Assembly (NCBI GenBank): GCA_038501625.1
Contig: JAZAYU010000053.1
Coordinates: forward strand, 3,892,501 to 3,956,500
Direction: 5' to 3'
Source: Corbicula japonica
Taxonomy: Eukaryota > Mollusca > Bivalvia > Venerida > Cyrenidae
Length of the DNA: 64,000 bases
The translations under genes were made by a program, and so were the position numbers. Shown here piece by piece: positions 34,011-46,494 of the stretch. The notes below the pieces were generated by a model. That model saw nothing but the letters and a program-made list of their open reading frames with translations, ran no database searches and was not told the DNA's origin. Each line of letters opens with the position of its first letter. The first letter of the stretch is position 1.

Positions 34011-34500
34011 GACTGGAGAACCACTGGCGCTTGACCAGCCGCCCCACCCCCTGCCAACCCTTACTAATACGCCCTTTTTTGTAAAAATGGTGTCAAGTCA
34101 CTAATATTATTCCATTCTTTCAAAATATGCGAAAATACACCGTCAAAATTGCATTCTAATTTTTTTTTATATATTTGTAAGTATATAATTGAATAATGGT
34201 CAGGAACAGCTCTAGACCCCTCCCCCGTTCGAGAGGCTGTTTTTCCTACAATACGGCGGGTTCCAGCCTGAAAGCTGTTTGGTTCAACGCAACAGTGTCT
34301 GATCTAACAGTAAGTGTCAAAAAGTCTCACCAAAAGCTCGAAATACGCGTAATATTCAACAGAAAACGGCCTCCGAAATGCAGGTTATTTTTTCATAGAT
34401 TCTTCACCCCAGTGCGACTTCCGGAAATCCCCGACGCTTCTTGTTCGGAGCGTTCTGATTGGTGGAAATATTGACGTAGTCCGGGAAATACTTTGCACAC
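34011..34500. other. Unidentified higher-GC segment
   Basis: An open frame of 92 codons (34196-34474, plus) lies in a stretch visibly richer in GC than its surroundings. I recognise no protein family and no splice sites that favour coding. Confidence 0.35.
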
Positions 34501-34519
34501 AATTGGTGCAATAAATCAA

Positions 34520-35370
34520 AAAATATGATGAATAACTCAATCTTTTTACCTGCCTATTAATTACATAATAGATTTAAAATAAATTCTTTTTAGACAATTC
34601 TGTTGTTCTTTATTATTTTCATTGTATTTAAAGTTATTTAAGAAATTTGTCAGTTGAAAATAGAGATTTATAAAATATCCATGATTAAATGTGTATTCAA
34701 ATATCAAAAACATTTGTATTGAACAAATATAAATTGTCTAAAACATATACCTATTTAGAACGCAACAGTACTATGTGGACCGGAGGTAACTGGTTATCTA
34801 TCAATGCTTACAGCACCCAGTTCCAACATTATCCCACCTTATGTTTTCTTTGTGATTTCTTGCTGAAATGGCCAGCATAGAACTGTAGAATAATGAAAAG
34901 GTGAAATATGCATATCAGGAATCGCCACATTCAGAAAAAACAGCCTCCCCACACAGTCAAGAAGAAGAGAGGGGGAGAGAGCATGGTTAATAAAATAATC
35001 AGTTTAAAAAAAGACACCACTAACAATAAACAAAAATGAGAACCCGAGGGGTTACCGCCTTGGAACGGTCAGTGGCAAATCAAATGGCGATGTGCTCTAC
35101 ACAATCATAACAAGGCGACCGATATCACGTAGACTTGTGCTTCACCCCCATTTTTAACTAGACATACAGTTGTTTTTATTAAGATTATGAGTAAATGTTG
35201 GTAGTAGACTGGAGAACAATATAAAAATTTAATAAAATAAACTGATTTAATAATTGGAAATTAAATAACGGATTATATAGTCTTTGAAAACATTTAGATC
35301 CTGTAAACGACATGACCGACCGTTTGATAGCAAAATTTTGAATTTGAACAGTCTTATGATATTGGTGTAT
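34520..35370 (+). repeat. Segmental duplication, partial copy 2, interrupted by R1
   Basis: 34520-34899 and 35085-35370 match the inner and right parts of copies 1 and 3. The stretch between is an R1 insertion that both other copies lack. Confidence 0.8.
34900..35084 (+). mobile_element. R1 short element, insertion with defined ends
   Basis: Copies 1 and 3 of the surrounding duplication read ATAATGAAAATGGCGATGT at this point (33890 and 36900). Here the same sequence is split by about 182 bases, GGTGAAATATGCATATCAGG to CAGTGGCAAATC. This sets the ends of a short R1 form and shows it is mobile. Any target duplication is only 2-3 A residues. Confidence 0.8.
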
Positions 35371-35530
35371 TAGGGGGATATTGTTTTGGCGTTTTCATTC
35401 CGTCCCTCCGTCCACCCGGCTGTCCGAATTTCGTTTCCGCGCTATTTCCCTGTAACTGGCGGGATTTCAACGAAACTTTCTGGGAACCATCAAAACCAAG
35501 AGGAGATGCGCATAAGGTGGTTTTTCCGTT
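35371..35530 (+). repeat. Pearl-like head and single core unit
   Basis: GGGGGATATTGTTTTGGCG and CCGTCCCTCCGTCC precede one unit of the same core as at 26.6 kb (AAGAGGAGATGCGCATAAGG). An unrelated GC-richer tail runs on to about 35700. Confidence 0.65.
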
Positions 35531-35727
35531 CCGACCTTTTAAGGTGGGTCGATACCTTTGACCGAAACAATAAAAGTTGTACGATCATTTTGAAATTTGG
35601 CATGTTGGTAGAGTTTGACGTCCCACGTTGCATAGCAACGTCTGTTTTCCTCTGACGTCACGTAAATCACCGTAAACGCCCGCCCTAGCGGGGTTCTTCT
35701 GGAATCATCACGCCGGTCACTTATTTG

Positions 35728-37190
35728 CATAAAACAACAATACATAACCTAACACAAATCTCACCATTTTAAATGTTTATGGTGCTTTTCAATGTAATTC
35801 AGAAGTAAAAATACATAGGTTAGTATTATTGATCTTATCAAATGTTTTGTATTTTAATAGAATATGCTAAAACTGAATAAAAATATGATTCACGTAAGAC
35901 TTAAATGTAGTTGTTACAACTTATTTTTGTTGCTCTGTCGAGTTGTGTTTATCATTGTTGGGGAAGTTTAAACGCCCAAAATGAATTTTGCAAAAGAAAA
36001 CTATAAAAGTAAGTCAAGATAATTTCTTTTCAATCTGCGACTATAAAATTTGAAAAAAAAAGTCACAATGTATGAATTTTAAGCATTCGCCATTTGCATG
36101 TAAATCAAAGTCGTTGAAGAGACCAACATAAGTTGATTCGCAAGTATTATCTAAGAAAAAATCTCTCCCTCGCAAGTAGATTGTGCAATTAACAATATCC
36201 ATGAAACAAACAACCATAATCGGTGCACATATAAAATTCATAATGTCGTGAAATCGGAAACTACCGTTATCGTCTTTAAAAATATAAAAAAGCAACATAT
36301 TTTACAAAATACCCGAATAGCAGAGGCTTACAATAAGGCTTAAAATTTACAAACAAGATCCGCTTGTCAGGAATTGCGAAACACCAGCAGAACAAGGCAG
36401 TGTTGTGGTTTTATAATAAAGTAAGTAAGAAGATAACACAACTGGAAAACCAGTTCATGTATACCACTGTGTACTATATATATTTAGATCAGACTATAGG
36501 CCTATCCATTATAATATAACGAATCACTCAATCTTTTTACGTGCCTATAAATTACATAATAGATTTAAAATAAATTATTTTCAGACGATTCGGTTGTTCT
36601 TTATTATTTTCATTGTATTTAAAGTTATTTAAGAAATTGGTCAGTTGAAAATAGAGATTTATAAAATATCCATGATTAAATGTGTCATGCACAGAATTTA
36701 TATATCAAAGACATTTGTATTGAACAAATATAAATTGTCTAACATATATACCTTTTTAGAACTCAGCAATAGTAAGTGGACCGGAGGTAACTGGTTATCT
36801 ATCAATGCATACACCACCCAGTTCCAACATTAGCCCACCTAATGTTTTCTTTGTGATTTCTTGTTGTAATGGCCAGCATAGTACTGTAGAATAATGAAAA
36901 TGGCGATGTACTCTGCACAATCATAAAAAGGCGGCCGATATCACGTAGACTTGTGCTTTACCCCCATTTTTAACTAGACATACAGTTGTTTTTATTAAGA
37001 TTATGAGTAAATGTTGGTAGTAGACTGGAGAACAATATAAAAATTTAATAAAATAAACTGATTTAATAATTGGAAATTAAATTACGGATTCTATAGTCTT
37101 TGATAACATTTAGACCCTGTAACGACACGACCGGCAGGTTGATAGCAAAATTTTGAATTTGAACAGTCTCACGATATAGGTGTATTAGGG
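35728..37190 (+). repeat. Segmental duplication, copy 3
   Basis: Direct repeat of 32708-34010, with an empty R1 site at 36900. Its right end extends to a pearl-like head at 37189, which matches the position of the head after copy 2. Confidence 0.85.
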
Positions 37191-37935
37191 GGATATTGTT
37201 TTGGCGTTTTCCGTCCGCCCCTCCGTCCACCTGTCTGTTCGAATTTCGTTTCTGCGCTATTTCTCTGCAACTGCTGGCTGGATTTCAACGGAACTTTGTG
37301 GGAACCATCAAAACCAAGAGGAGATGGGTATAAGGTCGTTTGTTCCGTTCCGACCATTTATCATAGACTTATAGCCATCTGATAAGTTATGCAGTATGCA
37401 CACATAGCAGTTTTCGTTTCCGCGCTATTTCTCTGCAGCTGCTGGTTGGATATCAGGGAAACTGTGAAAAACCATCAATACCAAGAGGAGATGCGCATAT
37501 CGTCATCTTGTTCCGGTCAGACCTTTTAACACAGGCTTACAGCCCTTGATAAGTTATGCAGCATATAGGGCAGTATTCATTTTTATCGCTATTTCTCTGT
37601 AACTGCTGGCTGGATTTCAACGAAAATTTGTGGGAAAAATCAATACCAAGACAAGATGCGCATTTCGTCATCTTGTTCCGGTTAGACCCTCTAACACAGT
37701 GTTATTGACCTTGATAATTTATGCAGTATGCATTTGGAGCATTATTCGTTTCCGCGCTATTTCTCCACAACTACTGGCTAGATTTCAACGAAACTTTGTC
37801 GGAACCATCAATACCAAGAGGAGTTGCGCATACCATCGTCTTGTTCTGGCCAGACCCTTCAACACATGGTTATGGCCCTTGATAAGTTATGTGTTACGCA
37901 TGTAGATCAATATTTGTTTCTGCGCAACCTTTTCA
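37189..37935 (+). repeat. Pearl-like array, about four and a half units
   Basis: Head GGGGGATATTGTTTTGGCG with GTCCGCCCCTCCGTCC, then diverged units of the 168-bp type (AAGAGGAGATGCGCATATCG, ACTGCTGGCTGGATTTCAAC). Confidence 0.7.
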
Positions 37936-37939
37936 AGGG

Positions 37940-40055
37940 CATCGATAGAAGTCATTATGTAAAATGGGTCTGTGCTTGGTGTCACATTATTAGACTCGAA
38001 TAAATAAGTATATGAGCTATTTAGATGTTGGTTAGTTGTGCATGAGGATAATTCTAAAAAATATTTAACTTTGTCTGAAGATTTGGAAAAATTTCAGGAT
38101 TTTTTTCTAAGATTTTGCCTTCGATTTTTTTTTCAAGTTGCGCTTTGATTGTAATTGCTTATCACAAGTTTTCTCTGGTTACTCCTAGATAGGGCCTACT
38201 ACTGCTTCTGTATGATATTAAGAGAGCTCTTCCTGGCATATTTCACTTTTTATCTTCAATTCAACTGATGATTTCGAAGATATCGTCAACGAATAAATTA
38301 GATTAGATGAGTGAAATTTTGGTTTTAAACGAATTGGTAGCATTTCTGGAATGAAACACGTGTTGTCTAAATCATTTGATGTCTCGGTCAAAAGTTATCT
38401 CCCCTTATTTATATTACGCCATTCAATAGAAGATAGTCTGTCTCATAAGACTAAGAAGTATTATTTGCCTGTTTCTTTGGTCTTCATCATTTAAATATCT
38501 TAAAATATTGCTAATGTATTGGTATTGCTAATGTATTGGTTACTTCTCATGCAATAGTTTGAAGAATGACAGGAAAGGTACACATAAATTGCTATGTTCA
38601 GTTTAAATGGCCGAATTCATTAACCTGCAATAAACACTAATTTATTAATTGGATTTGTTACTGTGTAGTACAGATGGTTATTGATATAATGATACAGGTT
38701 GTGATGCAAACATCAGCAGTGTGTGAACAGCTCTGACAGAGGTCGAGTACAAGTTCAACATTTGTCAATTAGAAATGGTGGATACTTCATCCCAGGTACA
38801 ACTTTAGACAAATTCATGTTGAAGTTATATTGCGATTTTTTTTTTGAATTTTGATTAACTAAAATAAGATTTTAGGATTCATGATTGTCACAATTTGTGA
38901 AAGTTTAAATGTATTGCAAAGAGTAACTGGTGGTGCCCCTGTTTTTAAGGACTGGGCTTAATCCCCAGTTATGATTGGACTCCACACTAGTTCAATACCA
39001 GAGTGCACTTGTGCTTTGAAGACTGATTGCATTTACCCACCCCCCCCTCCCAACTTAATGAGATGATCAATATTTTAGGGTTTTAGAGTATTCACTAAAA
39101 CATTAGAAATACTATTTTTTTTATTTTTATTATTTAATGATGAAGAATTTGACAGCTACAATTAGGAGAGTGTAAAAAACAACAACAAAATAACTGTTTT
39201 TTTGTTCTGATCAATATATGTTTAAACATTGTTGAAATCTTTAATAAGATTCTCCATAAATGTATTGACTGACAAACTTGGTCTCTAATTTGGGTTAGGA
39301 CACTATATTTTAAAGAAAACCATTGAGACTGCCAACAAGATCTGTTGCAATGCAGTAAACAAAAAATATAAGTGATTAATATTAATGAAAACGGTGATCC
39401 AAATTTTTCTTCGCAAAAAGAACTCAATAGCAAATATAGCCTAAAATCAACAAATAATTTGATTTAAATCTGGCAATATTTATACTCTCTTGCATTTTGC
39501 TGCGATGGACTGTTTTCAGTTTGCAATGAGAAACATTTGTTATGAGGCATGGTTACAGTAAAAGCTGACAAACTGTTGGACTTTGCACAAAGTATTGTCT
39601 TGTGACATTGATGGGCTAGCATAATATGTGGAAATTTGATTTGTTTTCAGTGTGGCTTTTTCAACAGTGTTTAGTACCAAAAAAACTTCACAGCTTTGGC
39701 ATGCTTTAAAATCTGTTTTTAAAGAGTTTAACCACAAAGTACTTCTCAAGCAGCTTTGTTATGTAAGTGTTATTGTTCAGTATGATTTAGCATACTTAAA
39801 ACATAATACAGAGATTTGTTTTCTGATCAGTGGCCACCAATTAAAGGATAAACTAAATTTGATAATATATACTTGCTCTTAAATCTTTGAAAAGATTTAC
39901 TGAAAACTTGCCTACATTTAATTTACTTCTGATAAAGTGCCCGTAGAGACTTAAGATATGGCATTTGTCAATCCTACAATTACAGCAATACATGGATTCT
40001 GTGCATACATACTGCTGCTAATACCTTTGTATTTGTCAATATATCATTGCCTATA
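37940..40055. other. No recognisable gene or named repeat
   Basis: About 2.1 kb of AT-rich sequence with short poly-T and poly-C runs (39042-39051). The open frames are short and unsupported. Confidence 0.45.
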
Positions 40056-40063
40056 AATGAAAC

Positions 40064-40358
40064 CACAGGTGGAAGGATCATACCTTGGTTTCCCCCCTCT
40101 GCTGACCCCCCCCCCCCCTCTGCTGACCCCCCCCCCCCCCTCTGCTGACCCCCCCCCCTAACACCCCAGTTTTAAAAATCCAGTCAACCAGACAGCAGAT
40201 TGCATTGAATTTTATTATGTTCTTTTTTGAAGGAAAAGATAAAATTCAATGCAGTCTGCTGTCTGGTTGACTGGATTTTTTTAAACTGGGGTGTTGGGGG
40301 GGGGGGGTCAGCAGAGGGTGGGGGGGGGGGGAACCAAGGTATGATCCTTCCACCTGTG
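40064..40358. mobile_element. Foldback element with C/G tracts, 8-bp target duplication
   Basis: The ends CACAGGTGGAAGGATCATAC and GTATGATCCTTCCACCTGTG are exact inverted repeats, flanked by AATGAAAC on both sides (40056-40063 and 40359-40366). The arms of about 130 bases run to a loop of roughly 30 bases. An 8-bp duplication fits the hAT superfamily. The left arm contains three TCTGCTGAC-plus-C-run units; the right arm contains a shorter set of G runs. Confidence 0.85.
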
Positions 40359-40366
40359 AATGAAAC

Positions 40367-40814
40367 ATCAAAAATTGCATGTAAATATGATATACATTTA
40401 GTAGCAGAATATGTTGGACTAAACTGCTTGACATTTGCTTTATACTGTTTACTACAATGTATTATGGGATAAGATAAGGAGAACACCCTGTCCCAATTTT
40501 GATTTTAGAGGTCATTGGATACATACTTCTGAACATTGTCTATATATCTAGCTTCCCAACAAATTATCTTAAAATGAGTTAATTATTAGTGATATGGAAT
40601 GTTCTTTAAAAGAAGCAGATCCCAGATTTTATGTGGGACAAAGCATACATAACTAACCAGTGTACTGCGTTCTGAAATATAAGTATGAAAAGCTTTTTAG
40701 TTATCCATGGAAGAGCAGTTTCATTATTTCTATTGTAGGAAATTTACTGAATTATACCAATACTCAGCAAAAATAAAAAACTTCACTTTTTACCTGTAAT
40801 TTTTACACAAATAT
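40367..40814. other. No recognisable feature
   Basis: Short AT-rich stretch between the foldback element and the minisatellite. Confidence 0.4.
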
Positions 40815-43225
40815 AAAAAAAGGTTGTGTTGCAGCCTTTCCTGTTACAATGGTAATGTTGGAGTCTTTTTTGTTACACTGGTTGTGTTGCAGCTTTTTCT
40901 TTTACAAAGGTTGTGTTGCAGCCTTTTCTGTTACAAAGGTTGTGTTCAGCCTTTTCTGTTACAAAGGTTGTGTTGCAGCCTTTTCTGTTACAAAGGTTGT
41001 GTTGCAGCCTTTTCTGTTACACTGGTTGTGTTGCAGCCTTTTTTGTTACAATGGTTGTGTTGCAGCCTTTTCTGTTACACTGGTTGTGTTGCAGCCTTTT
41101 CTGTTACAAAGGTTGTGTTGCAGCTTTTTCAGTTACAAAGGTTGTGTTGCAGCTTTTTCTGTTACAAAGGTTGTGTTGCAGCCTTTTCTGTTACACTGGT
41201 TTTGTTGCAGCTTTTTCTGTTACAAAGGTTCTGTTGCAGCCTTTTCTGTTACACTGGTTGTGTTGCAGCTTTTTCTGTTACAAAGGTTCTGTTGCAGCCT
41301 TTTCTGTTACAATGGTTGTGTTGCAGCTTTTTCTGTTACAATGGTGTTGTTGCAGCTTTTTCTGTTACAAAGGTTGTGTTGCAGCTTTTTCTGTTACAAA
41401 GGTTGTGTTGCAGCTTTTTCTGTTACAAAGGTTGTGTTGCAGCCTTTTCTGTTACACTGGTTGTGTTTCAGCTTTTTCTGTTACAAAGGTTGTGTTGCAG
41501 CCTTTTCTGTTACAAAGGTTGTGTTGCAGCCTTTTCTGTTACACTGGTTGTGTTGCAGCTTTTTCTGTTACACTGGTTGTGTTGCAGCTTTTTCTGTTAC
41601 AAAGGTTGTGTTGCAGCCTTTTCTGTTACACTGGTTGTGTTGCAGCTTTTTCTGTTACACTGGTTGTGTTGCATGCTTTTCTGTTACACTGGTTGTGTTG
41701 CAGCTTTTTCTGTTACAAAGAATGTGTTGCAGCCTTTTCTGTTACAAAGGTTGTGTTGCAGCCTTTTCTGATACACTGGTTGTGTTGCAGCCTTTTCTGT
41801 TACACTGGTTGTGTTGCAGCTTTTTCTGTTACAAAGAATGTGTTGCAGCCTTTTCTGTTACAAAGGTTGTGTTGCAGCCTTTTCTGATACACTGGTTGTG
41901 TTGCAGCCTTTTCTGTTACAAAGGTTGTGATGCAGCCTTTTCTGTTACACTGGTTGTGTTGTAGCTTTTTCTGTTACAAAGGTTGTGTTGCAGCTTTTTC
42001 TGTTACAAAGGTTGTGTTGCAGCCTTTTCTGTTACAAAGGTTGTGTTGCAGCTTTTTCTGTTACAAAGGTTGTGTTGCAGCTTTTTCTGTTACAAAGGTT
42101 GTGTTGCAGCTTTTTCTGTTAAAAAGGTTGTGTTGCTGCCTTTTCTGTTACAATGGTTGTGTTGCAGCTTTTTCTGTTACAAAGGTTGTGTTGCAGCTTT
42201 TTTCTGTTACAATGGTTGTTTTGCAGCTTTTCTGTTACAATGATTGTGATGCAGCCTTTTCTGTTACAATGGTTGTGTTCCACCTTTTTCTGTTACAATG
42301 GTTGTGTTGCAGCTTTTTCTGTGAAATTTGGTGTTGTTGCAGCCTTTTCTATTACACTGGTTGTGTTGCAGCCTTTTCTGTTACACTGGTTTTGTTGCAG
42401 CCTTTTCTGTTACAAAGGTTGTGCTGCAGCCTTTTCTGTTACACTGGTTGTGTTGCAGCCTTTTCTGTTACAAAGGTTGTGTTGCAGCCTTTTCTGTTAC
42501 AATGGTTGTGTTGCAGCCTTTTCTGTTACAAAGGTTGTGTTGCAGCCTTTTCTGTTACAAAGGTTGTGTTGCAGCCTTTTCTGTTAGAAAGGTTGTGTTG
42601 CAGCCTTTTCTGTTACAAAGGTTGTGTTGCAGCCTTTTCTGTTACAATGGTTGTGTTGCAGCCTTTTCTGTTACAATGGTTTTGTTGCAGCGTTTTCTGT
42701 TACAAAGGTTGTGTTGCAGCATTTTCTGTTACAATGGTTGTGTTGCAGCTTTTTCTGTTACAAAGGTTGTGTTGCAGCCTTTTCTGTTACAATGGTTTTG
42801 TTGCACCCTTTTCTGTTACAAAGGTTGTGTTGCAGCCTTTTCTGTTACAATGGTTGTGTTGCAGCTTTTTCTGTTAGAAAGGTTGTGTTGCAGCCTTTTC
42901 TGTTACAATGATTGTGATGCAGACTTTTTTGTAACAATGATAATGTTCCAGCTTTTTCCGTTAGAATGGTTGTGTTGCAGCTTTTTCTGTTACAATTGTT
43001 TTGTTGCAGCCTTTTCTGTTACACTGGTTGTGTTGCAGCCTTTTGTGTTACAAAGGTTGTGTTGCAGCCTTTTCTGTTACACTGGTTGTGTTGCATTTTT
43101 TTTTACAATTGTTTTTTGGCAGCATTTTCTTTTTACTGTGGTTATGATGCAGACTTTTCTGTTACAATGGTTGTGCTGCAGTGTTTTTGTTACAATGGTT
43201 GTGTTGTAGACTTTACTGTAACAGC
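40815..43225 (+). repeat. Minisatellite, 29-bp unit, about 80 copies
   Basis: The unit is AAAGGTTGTGTTGCAG followed by CCTTTTCTGTTAC. The variable trinucleotide after GTTAC is AAA, ACT or AAT, and CCTTTT alternates with CTTTTT. Because 29 is not a multiple of three and the unit has no stop codon on the plus strand, all three plus frames stay open for hundreds of codons. Each gives the same 29-residue peptide period. The right end (after 42900) is more degenerate. The unit contains a splice-acceptor-like TTGCAG. I regard it as non-coding. Confidence 0.9.
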
Positions 43226-44985
43226 TGGGAGATTATTTTATTTTTAATACAAGCCTCCAAACAAATGATAACATTATTATTATAATGGTAAAATTATTTT
43301 TATAGGTGACAAAATGTAAAATCAAGGAATTGATTGATCCTCTAAAGATTCAACAAAGCATTTTAAAAGAGTTTCATAATCATCAGCCAGCAAATTCAAG
43401 CCTCAATCAGTATTTTAACTATTTCCTTTGCCTCTGACTTTGTATGCCATGCCTGCTTCCAAACTCTAAAATACTGTTAACAAAATATATGTGTCACCAT
43501 TAAATGTTAGATGAAAATATTTAGGAAATCAACCTATAAAATTCAAATTCAGACACATTTAATTTTGAGAATAAATGTACAAATAATTTGAAAAATACTG
43601 CAATGTCACTGGCCTAAAAATAATTTCATACATTATCAAAATACAAAGATCAGAATATTTGCAGACTGCAATGAAAAAATAATAATTGTCAGTTGAATGG
43701 GTTATGTTAATTAGTTTTTTTTATTGAAGAAGTGCAGCATTTGTAATGTTAATTGATTGTTTGTTGAACAGAGTGCATTAAAGCTAATCAGACTGTCATT
43801 AACACTAAAATAGGATAACATAATCATGGAAAGCTTTAAAAACCTGAAAATCATGCCATTTGAATGCATCAGACATAATTGATGTGCAATGTAGAATGAT
43901 AAATGATGTAATGAAAAATGAAGACCATGTTAATATAATCCCAATAGAACCCATTAAGAGATGATACTGTGAAATGACTGAAGATTAATGATTGACTAAA
44001 CGCTGGCTTCACTGTAGGGAGAACCAAAGCCTACCTGCTGGTTGCTAAATAATATCAAATGATTGATGAAATAGGAAATTAATCTCTCTCAGTATCAAAA
44101 TCCTTTTATAGACAAATTGCTAAATGCTGAATATATATTGAAATGTGACTGAAAGATTCACATATTGATGGGATGATATTATCCAGCTGAGAGGCAGGGA
44201 TATTTAGTGACTTAGTTTGTAAGATTGTGGTAGGAATAAATTTGAGACCATGATCTGACGACTGTCACCAGTCCCTGATCTAAGCTATTATAACAATTGT
44301 GTGAACATCTTATTTAAGGTAAGAACTACATTATTTGATTGAATGTTTGAATGTTTGTTAAACTTGTTTAACCCTGTATTATGAAGCACTGTCAGACTGT
44401 TTGAGATTTTCTAGCTAAATAGAAGAATATTTCAGTGTGAATGTACTTGGTAAGCATTATGTGATAAGTGCATCATCATAGCACAATAAAAGAGTTTACG
44501 GGTCAATTAGCCTGCAACCTTGTTAATCTTAAATAAGGTTATTATAAATCACTGTTTAACTTATTTTATGGCCATCTGTGGTTTTCTTATTTGCATTCTG
44601 ATGCACAACTTTTGTCATATCTTTTTCTAGTTTGTAACAAACAACTTGCACATTTTATTGCTATGAGCAGCATCTGTACCAGGCATGTAAAGTTACAGAC
44701 ATGGCTGCATAAAGTACCAGTAACTGCAGTTTCAGCTACTGGTGTGCAGATTTCCTATTAATTCATCACAATATCAAATACAATTAGATCATAACTGACA
44801 TGTTTATATGTCAGTGAAATAAACAATCCCTTTTATAAAAAGTTAGTGTCCCCAAATTATTGAGGAATAAAGGAAAATGTTGTCTCATTGCACAGATGAC
44901 TTTTAAAATCTTTTTAAAACTTAAATTTAAATGTGCAAATAATTAAATGATGTAACGGTTTCCAATTCCCTGTTGCAAATTTTAA
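43226..44985. other. No recognisable gene
   Basis: About 1.8 kb of AT-rich sequence, with no exon-like or repeat-like segment that I can name. Confidence 0.45.
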
Positions 44986-44989
44986 AATT

Positions 44990-45480
44990 ATTTCAGTTTC
45001 CACCCTTTTCAAATATCATAATTTTTGTCTTATTTGTATTATGTATAATGCGTATTCCCCATTTGGTGCAGTAATGATAAAGGTCGTCGAGGAGAGATTG
45101 TAATGCTGTTGGACTTTGTGCAAAAATGACTACATCATCTGCAAATAGGATCATAAATAGCTTAAGTTCGTATGATAAAAATATTCCATCAATAGGCATA
45201 TTAAAATTGTTAACAATGTCATTCACGAAAAAGAGAAATAATTAACTAGAACTCGGGTCCCCTTGTTTCATCCCAATATTAGAATCAACCAAGTGTGATA
45301 ACTCTGATTTGTACCTTATGCACGATTTTACTGGCTTATACATGGCTTTAAGCGATTTATTTTTTTCGAACTAATGTTTTCTGTTAAAAGTTTTTGGCAC
45401 AGGTAAGTTCTGTCAATTGTATCAAAATATTTTTCATAATCTACAAAGGCGCAAAACAACTTTTTTGTTTAATTTAAAGA
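44990..45480 (-). mobile_element. LINE reverse transcriptase relic
   Basis: The minus strand encodes, in order, LFCAFVDYEKYFDTIDR (the first catalytic region), GMKQGDPSSS with an in-frame stop before LFLFFVNDI, and FADDVVIFAQSP (the catalytic FADD). This order is that of CR1/RTE-type LINE reverse transcriptases. It is a broken fragment. Confidence 0.8.
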
Positions 45481-46005
45481 TTTCATTATTAATGAATGAA
45501 ATATAAAAATGCAATTTGTCGTTAAAATATGACGTTTTACATACAATATGAAATTACTTGAGATGCGATGACTTGACATACGTGATGACTTGATTATATT
45601 GGGCAGACCCCAAGCACTACGAGTAATTGCGATTGGACTATATACACAGTATAAAATCATTATTATATTCATTTTGGTGCAGATATAATTTCTTAAATAA
45701 ATTGTATATATTATTATACAATTCCTGCATGGAGAAAAAGAATGCAAATTATAATTTTTTTCTTCCATTAACATAGTCAAATTTCCCGTCCCATGTCTGT
45801 TTTAATATTGGCTTTGAAATTTTTATTTGCCATGGAAATCTGCAATCTCAATGGATGGCTTTTTAGGCAAAACCTCCATCTCTGTTTCTCTCACTCTTTC
45901 TATCCTATCCCCAGCCCAATCCAGAGTCAAGCACTCTCAGTGTATAGATAAGATGGTAGTACACTACTAACTCTAGGTCAATCCATCCCTGCCCCACTCT
46001 GGACT
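45481..46005. other. No recognisable feature
   Basis: Possibly more degenerate LINE sequence on the minus strand, but I cannot follow the frame. Confidence 0.35.
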
Positions 46006-46006
46006 G

Positions 46007-46140
46007 GAGGTTATAAAACTGAGATTGGAAACCAGCCTCAAATCTCAAGCATCTGATGAAATGGCGACCAGTCGCCATTTCAGCCAATCAGATGCTTGAG
46101 ATTTGAGACTGGTTTCCATGCTCAGCTTTATAACCTTGGG
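46007..46140. mobile_element. Palindromic MITE, family P
   Basis: Hairpin arms GGTTATAAAACTGAGATTGG and its counterpart ending TTTATAACCTTGGG, with centre GGCGACCAGTCGCC. It lacks some bases of the left arm compared with 55706. Confidence 0.8.
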
Positions 46141-46494
46141 CACTGGACTCAACTAGTTCAGGATACAGACTCCATGGCCGTACACTTCTCAGGTTAATCA
46201 TGTTAAGCTGTTGTTATTTCTCTTTACTTAATTATTTGTAAGGCAATATCAAGTATATGACTTAATACCCCTTAACAATAATCCCTTTAAGTTGATCTTA
46301 AGGTTAATCACCATGCAAAGGTCATCGTTCCCAAGTCATGTTAATTTTTTAATCCACAGCAAGTAATTTGATATAACAATTGAAATTTAGCAAAATCTTT
46401 ACTTTTAAATTTTATTTAAAAAATCAGTTGACACATTTTGAATGAGAGTTTTTAATTGTTATGTGGTAATGAGGTGCAACTAGATCTAGGAGTT

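Noticed and set aside
34196..34474. A 92-codon plus-strand frame in a GC-richer stretch as a gene
   Set aside because: No recognisable family and no splice or promoter context. It is listed only as an unidentified segment.
40824..41964. Open frames of 315, 371 and 324 codons (and others to 43247) as Cys/Phe-rich repeat proteins
   Set aside because: They overlap in all three frames of a 29-bp minisatellite and exist only because the unit lacks a plus-strand stop. No start context, splice site or domain supports them.
40815..43225. CRISPR-like array (29-bp repeats)
   Set aside because: The repeats are contiguous with no unique spacers, and the surroundings are animal DNA.
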